From the NCBI RefSeq assembly GCF_014645795.1, contig NZ_BMMK01000009.1, forward strand, positions 62,001 to 126,000: 64,000 nt of DNA, written 5' to 3'. The stretch is from Longimycelium tulufanense (lineage in GTDB: Bacteria; Actinomycetota; Actinomycetes; Mycobacteriales; Pseudonocardiaceae). A program made the position numbers and the translations under genes. Each line of letters opens with the position of its first letter. Position 1 is the first letter of the stretch. Of the stretch, positions 1-7,467 are shown in pieces. The notes under the pieces were generated by a model, which made no database searches, had not been told where the DNA came from, and saw only the letters and a list, made by a program, of their open reading frames with translations.

Positions 1-917
1 AAGATACCTGGCCCTCTCGCACCGGGTCAAAACGGGGGTCACCCAGCTCGGTGGGGACAAAGTCCCATGTCAGAGGATACGCCGCACCGTGGGGGTGCGC
101 GCTGCCGGCCACCCGCCCCGACCGGCCCCGGGCGGGTACCGCCATCACCGACGACGGACCCCGTCACCCCGTCCCAGGACTTGTGGACTGACCTCGCCGC
201 TGATCTTAGGGGCAGCCGGGGCGGCACGGCCGGGAGTCGACGGTGAGCGGCTGGTCCGGGGTGGCCGGGCCTTGAGTGGCGTAGCTCTCTCCGAGCCGGA
301 CGGTCGCCGTGGAGCGTCTCACCGCGAGACGTGCTTGGGTGCGTGGGTCCTGTACCCGCTGGCGCCGATGCGGGACGTGGGTGCGCAGGGCGGCCCCGAC
401 AGCAGCTGGCGGGAAAGACGCTCGGCACGTGAGCCCCCTACCGCCCAGATGCGCCACCCAAGTCGACAAACCGACACTCGCACGAGCCGCGCGGCAGCCG
501 CCGAGCCAGATCGAAGCCGACCGGGTGCGTGCCGGGGCCGCCCAGCCATGCCAGCGGCTCCTCGCCGGGTGGGCCACTCGTCCCTCATGGGGCCGCTCAC
601 ACCGGTCCGACCGAGCCACGCGGCGCTCGGCACCACCTACTGCCGAGGCCCGGCCCGGTTCAGCACGCACTCCTCATCGGGAGAGGCGTGTGGGCCGTCC
701 TTACTGATCTTTGTAGGTCGCCCTACGGGGCGTCCTTGTAGATGAGGTGTACACAGTGGACCCGCTGGTGACGTAGCTCACGAATGCCTGCGCCGAAGTC
801 GGATTCTCCTGCGCAGGTCCGAAGAGGACAGCGCACAGGTCGACACCGTGCGGGTGCCTGCGCCCGTGATGCCGGCCGGGTCCGGGCACAGCCGGCTGGA
901 TTGTCCCTCCTCGTTCC
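1..917. other. Left-edge stretch without a supported gene
   Basis: Open frames exist on both strands, as expected in high-GC DNA. Their translations are Arg/Pro/Ser-rich with no domain, signal peptide or convincing ribosome site, and they overlap each other. I see no RNA gene either. A gene ending just left of the window cannot be excluded. Confidence 0.5.
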
Positions 918-952
918 GCGGGCGGCCGTTCCACCTGGGAGCGGCCGCCCGC
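918..952 (-). terminator. Hairpin terminator after the neocarzinostatin-like gene
   Basis: Perfect 11-bp arms (GCGGGCGGCCG at 918-928, its complement at 942-952) enclose a 13-nt loop. It lies about 50 nt beyond the stop codon of the minus-strand gene ending at 1001. There is no U-tract, which is normal for actinobacterial terminators. Confidence 0.6.
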
Positions 953-1000
953 CGTGCCACTCCCCTGTCTAGTAAGGAGAGCGGCCGAAGGTCATCGCGT

Positions 1001-1444
1001 TCACTTGAAGTCGATCGGCACCAGGTTGGAGATGCCCGAGGCGCGGGTGGCGGCGCCCACCACGCACTTCGGCTCCTTCGTGCAGTCGACCGTGCCGCCC
1101 ACCTCACCGGTCAGCGGGTGCACCGCGGTGAAGGACTTGCGCACCTTGACGGAGATGCTGATCTTGCCGTCCGCACCCACCCGGGTGCTGCCGAAGCCGT
1201 CCAGGTGGCAGCCGAACTTCTCGCCGACCCGGCCGCACTGGGCGGCGTAGGCGGTCTGGCCGGCGGGGAAGCCCTGCCCGGAGACGGTGACGGTCTGGCC
1301 GTCCCGCAGGTTGGTGGTCGGGTCGACGGAGATGGACTGCGGGGCGGCGAAAGCCGGGGACGCGGCCACCAGGGCCAGGCCGGCACCGAACGCGGCCACG
1401 GCGGCCAGCCGCTTACCCGGACGGAACTTCGCTGCGAGTCGCAT
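1001..1444 (-). CDS. Secreted neocarzinostatin-family (enediyne apoprotein fold) protein
   Basis: 147 residues. The ATG at 1444 is chosen because AAGGAG lies 12 nt upstream and it opens a classical signal peptide (MRLAAKFRPGKR, hydrophobic stretch, cleavage near ASPAFA-A). The mature part of about 113 residues resembles neocarzinostatin and macromomycin apoproteins: SISVDPTTNLRDGQTVTVSG at its start, a C-x9-C pair (AQCGRVGEKFGC), the KSF-x14-VDC segment, and a second pair C-x4-C. The four cysteines fit the two disulfides of that immunoglobulin-like fold. Known members bind and stabilise enediyne chromophores, but no enediyne polyketide synthase gene is nearby and such proteins also occur in genomes without one, so the ligand is unknown. 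Translation could be read further upstream, but that extension only decodes DNA repeats. Confidence 0.85.
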   Translation of the reverse strand: MRLAAKFRPGKRLAAVAAFGAGLALVAASPAFAAPQSISVDPTTNLRDGQTVTVSGQGFPAGQTAYAAQCGRVGEKFGCHLDGFGSTRVGADGKISISVKVRKSFTAVHPLTGEVGGTVDCTKEPKCVVGAATRASGISNLVPIDFK

Positions 1445-1469
1445 CGCTTCGATCCACTCCTTGGTTTGG

Positions 1470-1620
1470 TTGCTCGGATCCGGGCTCGCTTTGCGCTCAT
1501 CGCCATGTGGCGCGATGCGCCCGACGCCCGTCACCTCGCGGTTCAATGGCTCGGCGGCGGACGGACTGCCCGACGCCTTCGGTTCTTCCTTGCTCGGTTC
1601 CGGACTCGCTCCGCGCTCGT
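1470..1620 (-). repeat. Two copies of the start-codon-proximal repeat (1470-1500 and 1590-1620)
   Basis: Two 31-nt copies lie exactly 120 bp apart and match at 26 of 31 positions. In the sense of the downstream gene they read GCGCAAAGCGAG + CCCGGAT + CCGAGCAA (proximal) and GCGCGGAGCGAG + TCCGGAA + CCGAGCAA (distal). The proximal copy ends 25 nt before the ATG at 1444. The same core precedes rplK, the flavoprotein gene at 49154 and rfbA. Confidence 0.75.
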
Positions 1621-2207
1621 GCCCACGAAGCAATGACTGAGCCCGGCGCCCCTCGCGTGCTGACCCGGAAACGGGCGGCGACCGACCGCGGGCGCACAGT
1701 CGCCCGGGCCTTCCCGGCGCCGGTCAACTTCGATTTACGAACGGGTGGTCGAATTCGGACCACCGCCAGTACTACCGAAAAGAGGAATGCACGACCTTGC
1801 GGACGGATAAGGTGGACGAGACGGCCTCGAGCTGCCCTTCCGCGCTTCGCCACCTCCGTTCGAACCTTCGTGACCACCCGGACGAGAACGTTATCCAGCA
1901 CCGCACGGAATCGTCAACACAACTCCGGGTGACAACTATTTTCCCCATTTGTTTCCCAGGGATTGAAAGAAGCAGGAAAGATGGTTGTTCAAAGTTGTTC
2001 GGCACCAGGTGGACGCGCCCGGCCGATCGGGTCGCCCACCATCCCCGCCGACCGGCCGCGGCCGATCGAGTGACACCCGCCATGACCAGCCGCTTCGGCC
2101 CGCCCCTCGCATCTGCGAACGATTGCGCCCTTCGGCCCACCGCCGGACGGCGATCGGGAATGATGTCGAGTCGCCGAACATCAGCTCGAAAGCCGAGGGG
2201 ACCCACG
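1621..2207. other. Gene-free upstream region of the first ESX accessory cluster
   Basis: No supported gene. Around 1915-2000 the composition is less GC-rich than the surroundings (runs such as ACTATTTTCCCCATTTG), which suggests the promoter region of the plus-strand operon starting at 2208. I cannot define -35 and -10 boxes with confidence. Confidence 0.4.
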
Positions 2208-2771
2208 GTGACAGCGGAGTTTGATCAACTGCAGCGGGAGTTCGAGCGGTTCCAGCAGTCGCTCCGACGGGTCGACGACCGTCTGGAGCGCTATTCGGGC
2301 ATGCAGGACGAAATCGCCGCGGTCTCGGTGACGGCGCACTCCGCGGACCGCTGCGTGAATGTCACCGCGGGGCCGGGCGGCGCGGTGACCGGTATCGAGT
2401 TCACCGAGAAGGCGCTCCAGCAGTCGCCGCAGGCGTTGGGCAGCATGGTCATGTCGACGTTGCAGGAGGCGGTTGCCGGCGCCGCACGGCAGCAGGCTGC
2501 CGTGGTGCAGCAGTTCGTCGGCGATGACCTCAACGTCCTCGACCAGGTGTTGGAGACGCAGGCCCAGATGCTTGGCCGGCCCGTGGAAGAGCTTCGGGCC
2601 GGGTTGGAACCGAGCGCACCCGCGCGTCCGTCCGAAGAGGAGGATTTCGCCGAGCGGTCGGTCATGCGCGACGACGACCCCACGCCGCCAGCTTCTCCGG
2701 GTCGCACGGGTGATCCGACCAGCCCCGGCGACGCCTTCCTGCGCAGCCTCTACAACCGTGAGGACGACTGA
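2208..2771 (+). CDS. YbaB/EbfC-family protein of an ESX accessory cluster
   Basis: 187 residues. The GTG at 2208 follows GAGGGG by 7 nt; reading further upstream only adds low-complexity sequence. Residues 1-35 form a Gln/Arg-rich helix. Then comes the YbaB core: VNVTAGPGGAVTGIEFTEKA followed by an Ala/Gln-rich helix ending QQAAVVQQFVG. The C-terminal 60 residues are acidic and Pro-rich, probably disordered. YbaB-type proteins are nucleoid-associated dimers, but in actinobacteria divergent copies often sit beside ESX substrates, as here. The stop codon overlaps the next start (TGATG), so translation is coupled. Family assignment is firm; a DNA-binding role is inference. Confidence 0.8.
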   Translation: MTAEFDQLQREFERFQQSLRRVDDRLERYSGMQDEIAAVSVTAHSADRCVNVTAGPGGAVTGIEFTEKALQQSPQALGSMVMSTLQEAVAGAARQQAAVVQQFVGDDLNVLDQVLETQAQMLGRPVEELRAGLEPSAPARPSEEEDFAERSVMRDDDPTPPASPGRTGDPTSPGDAFLRSLYNREDD

Positions 2772-3124
2772 TGCCCGGTGACTTCCGCGCCAAGCTCGAC
2801 ACCATCGAATCCTGCGGCAGGAAGGTCAACGACTTCGAGGCGAAGGCCGACGCCATCAAGCGGAAGGTCACGCAGGCCGAGGTGCCCGACCTCGCGTTCG
2901 GCCTCATCGGGCAGCTCGCCTTCGTGCACATCTACCACAGCATGATGAGCGACTTTCAGGAGTACCTGAACAAGATCGGGGAAGGCGTCAAGCGGGCCGG
3001 CGAGCAACTTGCCGACACCGCCACCGAGTACCGCACGTGCGACGACCATACGAAGCTGAAGATTGAGGCGGCGATGCGGATGCTCGACTCCTCCGCGCAG
3101 ACCCCGAACACGGGAGCGCGGTGA
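2771..3124 (+). CDS. Small helical ESX-type (WXG100/EspC-like) protein
   Basis: 117 residues, starting at the ATG overlapping the previous stop. It is predicted mostly helical, with no signal peptide and no membrane segment, and has the length and layout of WXG100/EspC-type substrates (helix 1 about residues 8-40, helix 2 about 55-95). A canonical WXG is absent; a Phe-Gly-Leu-Ile-Gly turn near residue 43 occupies that place. Position between a YbaB-like protein and a large WXG-like protein supports a type VII secretion role, perhaps as partner of the next product. Assignment rests mostly on context. Confidence 0.6.
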   Translation: MPGDFRAKLDTIESCGRKVNDFEAKADAIKRKVTQAEVPDLAFGLIGQLAFVHIYHSMMSDFQEYLNKIGEGVKRAGEQLADTATEYRTCDDHTKLKIEAAMRMLDSSAQTPNTGAR

Positions 3125-3125
3125 G

Positions 3126-4328
3126 ATGTCCGACTCGAACCTTCTCCCACCAGGCGGCTTCTGGGACACGGCAGCGAGCAACGCTCCCGGCCCCGTCTCG
3201 TCCGGATACAAGACGATCAAAGACGGCTTGAAGATCGGTTCCAACGGCGACGACGCGTTCTCCATCACGACTGATGTCACCACCGTCGTGACGGATGCGA
3301 CGTCGTTTGTGACGTCGTGCGGCACGACGGCCGCCAGCATCGCCACGGACCCGCTCGGCTGGCTCATCAACCAGGGGCTCGGCTTCCTGCTCAACGCCAT
3401 CACACCGCTCAAGGAAGCGCTGCACTACGTCACCGGGGACCCAGACGCTCTCAAAGCGGCGGGCGACAAGTTCACCGCGATCGGCAACGAGCTGGTGGCC
3501 TTCGGCAGAGAGTTCGTCGAGCAGGTTCAGCAGGAGCTGGCGGACTGGGAGGGCCCGGCCGCCCAGGCCGCCAAGGCCAAGCTGGCAAGGTTCGGCAGGG
3601 GTGTGTCCGGTACCGCCGACCATGCCGGCGACATCGCCAGGTTGCTGCAGACCGCGAGCATCGTCGCGAAGGTCGTCGAGGAGTTCATCCGAGGGCTGCT
3701 CACCGAGCTCGTGGAGTGGCTCATCGTGACCTGGCTGGCGGCCCTCGCCGCCGCCCCGGTCACGTTCGGCGGATCCACCGCCGCAGCCGGCGCCGCCACC
3801 ACCGGCGAGGTGGCCGTGACCACCGCCCAGGCCGGGCAGAAGATCAGCAAGGTGACCCAGCTCCTCAACAAGATCCGAGAGGTCATCGCCAAGCTCCAGC
3901 GGTTCCTCAAGGAGTCCAAGCTGGGCCAGATGTTCATGGACGCGACCACCGGCAAGGGCGGCAAGGCGCTCACCAAGGCGCAGGACAACGCTGTTGCCAA
4001 CGCTACGGAACGCGCGGGCGGGCGGCTCACGAGGGATGCCTGGCGGGACACGCTCGAGGAAGGGAGCACCAACTACACCCGGATGCTTCGGGAGACCTTC
4101 GGCGACAAGGTCAAGACGAGCGCGGGGGACCAGTTGAAGAAGATGGTCGGCCTAGACAAGACGAGCTACGGGAACGGGCCGGGCGAGGAATCCACGAGTT
4201 ACACAGACCTCAACAAGATCGCCAGCAAGGCGACCGGATACGCCAAGGACGCCAAGAAGATCTACGACACCACACGGCCCGGCGAGAACATGTCCGACTC
4301 GGAGATCCGACGCGACCTGGAGTTCTGA
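3126..4328 (+). CDS. Large WXG100-like type VII secretion substrate with hydrophobic centre
   Basis: 400 residues. The ATG at 3126 is 1 nt after the preceding stop. Residues about 90-200 look like a helical-hairpin WXG100/PPE-type domain (GDKFTAIGNELVAFGREFV, then DWEGPAAQAAKAKL, a W-x-G turn, then a second long helix). Residues about 196-240 are strongly hydrophobic (WLIVTWLAALAAAPVTFGG, then Ala/Thr-rich), as in many ESX-exported polymorphic proteins. The C-terminal 140 residues (Lys/Thr/Asp-rich) match no toxin domain I recognise. The following membrane-protein gene overlaps the stop codon. This could be an effector with an uncharacterised C-terminal domain, or a structural surface protein. 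Confidence 0.65.
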   Translation: MSDSNLLPPGGFWDTAASNAPGPVSSGYKTIKDGLKIGSNGDDAFSITTDVTTVVTDATSFVTSCGTTAASIATDPLGWLINQGLGFLLNAITPLKEALHYVTGDPDALKAAGDKFTAIGNELVAFGREFVEQVQQELADWEGPAAQAAKAKLARFGRGVSGTADHAGDIARLLQTASIVAKVVEEFIRGLLTELVEWLIVTWLAALAAAPVTFGGSTAAAGAATTGEVAVTTAQAGQKISKVTQLLNKIREVIAKLQRFLKESKLGQMFMDATTGKGGKALTKAQDNAVANATERAGGRLTRDAWRDTLEEGSTNYTRMLRETFGDKVKTSAGDQLKKMVGLDKTSYGNGPGEESTSYTDLNKIASKATGYAKDAKKIYDTTRPGENMSDSEIRRDLEF

Positions 4329-4966
4329 TGCAGCTACACCTCGCGGTGGGAGAGCCCCTGATCCTGCACGTGATGGCGAGTTGGGGTCCGGTGGCCTGGC
4401 TGCTCTTCCTGCTGCTACTCCGGGGGCTCGTGCAGGCTTATCTCAGCTTGCCTCACGCCTGGGTCTTTCGCCGGTTCGCGCTACCCATCGTGGCGAAGCG
4501 CCGGGGATGGGCCTACGAAGTCGAGCCGGTAGGACTGGTTAAGCGGATTCCCAATGTTGTCTGCCGGATCAGCGGGACATACTGCGGATACAGGTTCGAG
4601 GCAGTCCAGATCGAGGAGAGCAACCTCAACGACAGCACCTCAACTCGGACCACGCTCCACGTGAACGGTCTGGGCAACCTGCCGTACGCGAGTATCAAAT
4701 TGAACCTGCTGACGCGAAAGGTCAGGGTTCACAGCGACCCTGTCACGAAGAAGGTGATACCAGGTTCACCCTTCGAGAAGTGGCTCAAGTGGAACCTGCG
4801 CCACGGGTGCACCTTCGAGACCGGCTTAGGGTTTGCCAGCACCAAATGGTCCAGTTCGATCTACCCCGGCAAGCTCCGGCGCAAGATCCGGTTCCTGGCC
4901 CGGGCGGCAAGGCGCTTCCCCGACGAGGCACGGGTTGTGCACCCGAATCACGAGCGCGCCAAGTAA
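4328..4966 (+). CDS. Membrane-anchored protein of unknown function, last gene of the ESX cluster
   Basis: 212 residues, ATG overlapping the previous TGA by 1 nt. One N-terminal membrane segment (about residues 16-36, WLLFLLLLRGLVQAYL) is followed by a soluble domain of about 160 residues rich in strands, with a basic end (KLRRKIRFLARAARRF). I recognise no family. Tight coupling to the WXG-like gene suggests a dedicated partner: immunity protein, membrane adaptor or export helper. It ends 1 bp before the remnant on the opposite strand. Confidence 0.6.
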   Translation: MQLHLAVGEPLILHVMASWGPVAWLLFLLLLRGLVQAYLSLPHAWVFRRFALPIVAKRRGWAYEVEPVGLVKRIPNVVCRISGTYCGYRFEAVQIEESNLNDSTSTRTTLHVNGLGNLPYASIKLNLLTRKVRVHSDPVTKKVIPGSPFEKWLKWNLRHGCTFETGLGFASTKWSSSIYPGKLRRKIRFLARAARRFPDEARVVHPNHERAK

Positions 4967-5244
4967 CTACCTCCCGCGGTCGAGGGCGCATTCCTTGACG
5001 GCACCGAGGAAGGCGACCCACTGCGCGCGGTCGAACACCAGCGCCGGGCCAGCGGGTTCCTGGAGTCGCGGGTCGCGACGTAGCGGGAGACGGGCGCAAC
5101 CTCGACACAGTTGCCGTTGTCTCCGCTGCGGCTGCTCTTGCGCCACGGCAGTCCGGATACCGCAGCAACCTCCACGCAGTCACCGTTGTCTCCGCTGTAA
5201 CTGCTCTTGACCCACCGTGCTGCTGCCACGTCGAAGGTGAACAC
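4967..5244 (-). pseudogene. Frameshifted double DUF397 protein
   Basis: From a GTG at 5244 (GGAGGGG just upstream) the frame encodes two DUF397 N-terminal motifs in tandem: ARWVKSSYSGDNGDCVEVA and PWRKSSRSGDNGNCVEVAPV, then VATRDSRNP. The conserved DUF397 ending (AGPALVFDRAQWVAFLGAVK, then ECALDRGR and a stop at 4967) continues in a different frame. One small indel near the RNP/AGP junction explains this. DUF397 proteins normally pair with DUF5753 XRE regulators, and such a gene lies immediately upstream. Two frames each carrying half of one conserved domain make a shift very likely, either a real mutation or a base-call error. Confidence 0.75.
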
Positions 5245-5266
5245 AGCGACCCCTCCGATCACTCAC

Positions 5267-5833
5267 TCAGGTGAAGATCAGAGACTTGACTAGCGCGACG
5301 GAAGCCTCCGGGTCAAGCGCCACCGAGCGGAGGTTTTCGGCCGACGCCACGTAGGTCTGCACCCGGCTCCGATCCTGGACGTAGATGGCATCGTTTTGGA
5401 TCTCCACGTAGGCGACCGGTTCGGCATCGGCAAAGGTCAACACGAAGAACATCCCAGTGATGCCGCGGTGGATGCCGTCCTCTGGCCAGAGCACCTGCAA
5501 GATGATGTTCGGTCGTTCTGCGAGCGACACGAGGTGCCGGTATTGCTCCTGCATCGTCTCGTCATTGCCCACACGTAGGCGGAGGGCGGCCTCACCGATG
5601 ACGGCGTACACCTTCAACGGCTCCGCATCGCGGAGACGTTGAGTTCGGCTGAGCCGGAATGAGACAAAGTGCTCGGCGTGATCCGGACGCACCCGAGGGG
5701 AGCGTTGGTGAGCGCCCGGACATACGACCGTCTGGAGCAAGCCAGGAAGCAGAACTGGCTCGTAGATGAACTCTGGCTCGGCAAGCGCTTCCAGTCCGAC
5801 GAAGATCCTCAGCCAGTCCGGGACAACCTGCAT
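5267..5833 (-). pseudogene. XRE/DUF5753 regulator lacking its HTH domain
   Basis: 188 residues covering the DUF5753 effector domain: VPDWLRIFVGLEALAEPEF, EPVLLPGLLQT, RPDHAEHFVSFRLSRTQRL, VIGEAALRLRVG, FADAEPVAYVE. Family members have about 280 residues with an N-terminal helix-turn-helix; here the homology starts right after where that domain should end and none is encoded upstream. Inside, after LLQT (about 5700-5732), the expected sequence (SYVRALTNA) is in the +1 frame and the original frame resumes at SPRVRPDH, implying two compensating indels. Loss of the DNA-binding domain plus internal frame damage suggests a decayed gene. Confidence 0.7.
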
Positions 5834-5962
5834 GCGGTGATGAAGTCCAGGTCCGCCGAGAGCGCGTTGAAGCTGTCGTTGCTCATCGGCTCGCGGCGAC
5901 TGGTGTGGTTCGACGTCGCTTGATGTAGCGCGTCGGGCCAGGTCTGGCCAGGCCCGGGCTGG

Positions 5963-6319
5963 TCAGGCTCGGTCGAGAGTGACGCGGACCGTATCGACGA
6001 TCTCGTCCGAGGTGGCGCCGAGCCGGCGCGCGGCGGCCACGAAATCACGTGCAAGGTCCACCAGCGCGGCATGCTGGCTTGCGGCTTCGGACACCACTGC
6101 GCCTCGGCCACGGCGCAAGGACACCAAGCCCTCGTCGCTGAGTTGCCGATAGCCGCGCAGCACGGTGTGCAGGTTGATGCCGAGGGCCGACGCAAGCTCG
6201 CGGGCCGCCGGCAGCCGATCGCCCGGTTTGATGTCGCCGCGGGCGAGCGCGGCGCGGACCGACGCCGAGACCTGGTCAGCCAGCGGCATCGGTGCGGCGG
6301 GATCGATTGTGATCAGCAC
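5963..6319 (-). CDS. GntR-family (YtrA subfamily) transcriptional repressor
   Basis: 118 residues from the GTG at 6319, which overlaps the upstream stop by 7 nt and gives the usual N-terminus (LITIDPAAPMPLADQV); an ATG at 6349 is an alternative. Residues 5-75 form a GntR winged helix: SVRAALARGDIKPGDRLPAA, recognition-helix region ASALGINLHTVLRGYRQL, wing LVSLRRGRGAVV. The short C-terminal helix without a large effector domain is typical of YtrA-type regulators, which control adjacent membrane or ABC genes. It is translationally coupled to the membrane-protein gene, whose upstream region carries a 7-bp inverted repeat, the probable autoregulatory operator. Confidence 0.85.
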   Translation of the reverse strand: MLITIDPAAPMPLADQVSASVRAALARGDIKPGDRLPAARELASALGINLHTVLRGYRQLSDEGLVSLRRGRGAVVSEAASQHAALVDLARDFVAAARRLGATSDEIVDTVRVTLDRA

Positions 6320-7335
6320 GGCACGCTCTTCTGGTCGGCGGTGGCGCATGGCCCACGTTGCCGGTCCAGTTCGGCGTTGACCAGGGCGGCCGCGGTCTCG
6401 GCGTCGTCCACGGTGGCGACGAACCGGCGGCCGTCGCTGAGATGGAGCGTGAGCGCTGGCCCAGTGCGCCCGGTGTAGCCGAACACCGGACCGTCACCTA
6501 CTCCTGCGAGGCACTGCAGGGATGCCTTCTGCCGTGTCACCGAGGCGGACTGGATATGCCGGTACTGCACGAGCCTGGTAAGTCGGCCGAGCCAGGGCAA
6601 GGCGAGACAGACTCCTTCTCGCGTGATTCGCAATCGTGCGGTCGCCTGCGACAACATCAGGAGCCCCAGGAGCATGTACAGCGGTGTGATGCCGGGAGGA
6701 CCGACATCGATGCAGCTCGCCATCAATGCCAGGCCGAGGAAGGTGCTCCCCCACATCAACTGCTGCGTGGAGCGCAGCGATGCGGTGAAGACCGCGCGTT
6801 CCGTGGCGCCGAGGCGGAGTCGAGGCGCGGTCACCGGGGGTTTCAGCATGGCGTCCGGTAGCCGGGGCTTGGGCCCGGAGAGCAGCCAGCCGACCACTGC
6901 CCCGACGACCATGAGGCCGAAGTTGAGCAGCCCCCACCACCAGGCGAGTGTGACCGCGGCGTGGGTCGCGTCGAGCGCGGCGCCAACCTTCAGCGCGGTC
7001 GCCACCGCTGCCGATCCGGCGCCACCCCAGCTCATCAGGACCATCAAACGCTGTCCGGTGGGGTACTCCCAGCGCCACACGAAGAGCCCGACGATGACGG
7101 CCGCGCCGAGGAGCACGCCCAGATGATTGTGCGCCCAGCGGTCCCAGCTCGGCGCAAGGTCCGGAACTCGTTCCATCATCCGGGCCCAGCCGTCGACGTA
7201 GGCGCGCTCGGGAAGTCGGTCGCGGTAGTGCGCGACCAGTACTCGCGGCAGCATCGCCAGAGCCAGGAACGGCAACAGAACCAGTACGAGCCGTCGCGCC
7301 CGTCCCTTACGTGCCAGGTCCCGCGTGCCGGCCAT
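6313..7335 (-). CDS. Integral membrane protein (DUF1648-like) paired with the GntR regulator
   Basis: 340 residues from the ATG at 7335 (GGGGG run and GGAG upstream; a TTG two codons earlier is possible). At least six hydrophobic segments: about 18-34, 74-90, 99-115, 130-155, and two around 195-235. The segment after the first helix (AHYRDRLPERAYVDGW) resembles the DUF1648 signature loop. The C-terminal 100 residues look like a cytosolic PH-like domain (REGVCLALPWLGRLTRLVQY). Genes of this type commonly sit directly before a YtrA-type repressor and respond to cell-envelope stress or antibiotics; that link is inferred from family context. Confidence 0.7.
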   Translation of the reverse strand: MAGTRDLARKGRARRLVLVLLPFLALAMLPRVLVAHYRDRLPERAYVDGWARMMERVPDLAPSWDRWAHNHLGVLLGAAVIVGLFVWRWEYPTGQRLMVLMSWGGAGSAAVATALKVGAALDATHAAVTLAWWWGLLNFGLMVVGAVVGWLLSGPKPRLPDAMLKPPVTAPRLRLGATERAVFTASLRSTQQLMWGSTFLGLALMASCIDVGPPGITPLYMLLGLLMLSQATARLRITREGVCLALPWLGRLTRLVQYRHIQSASVTRQKASLQCLAGVGDGPVFGYTGRTGPALTLHLSDGRRFVATVDDAETAAALVNAELDRQRGPCATADQKSVPC

Positions 7336-7350
7336 CTCCAACCCCCATTA

Positions 7351-7367
7351 TTCTACTACGAGTAGAA
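7351..7367. promoter_or_regulatory. Operator palindrome for the GntR/YtrA regulator
   Basis: TTCTACTACGAGTAGAA is a perfect inverted repeat: 7-bp arms (TTCTACT/AGTAGAA) with a 3-nt spacer. It lies 15 nt upstream of the ATG at 7335. On the minus strand a -10-like TATAGT (about 7371-7376), with TTGCGC 16 nt before it, would place the palindrome near the transcription start, where a bound repressor would block initiation. Confidence 0.75.
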
Positions 7368-7467
7368 CAACTATAGCTTGGTTGATCAAGAGCGCAACAC
7401 GCCTCGGGCCCGGACGCCAGCGGCGTCCGGGCCTGAGTTGCCTACCGGCTATGAGGGTGAACCAGCC

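Noticed and set aside
89..745. Overlapping open frames on both strands at the left edge
   Set aside because: Low-complexity, mutually overlapping, no start signals or homology.
1445..1633. 63-residue upstream extension of the neocarzinostatin-like protein
   Set aside because: It encodes repeat DNA; the signal peptide and ribosome site place the start at 1444.
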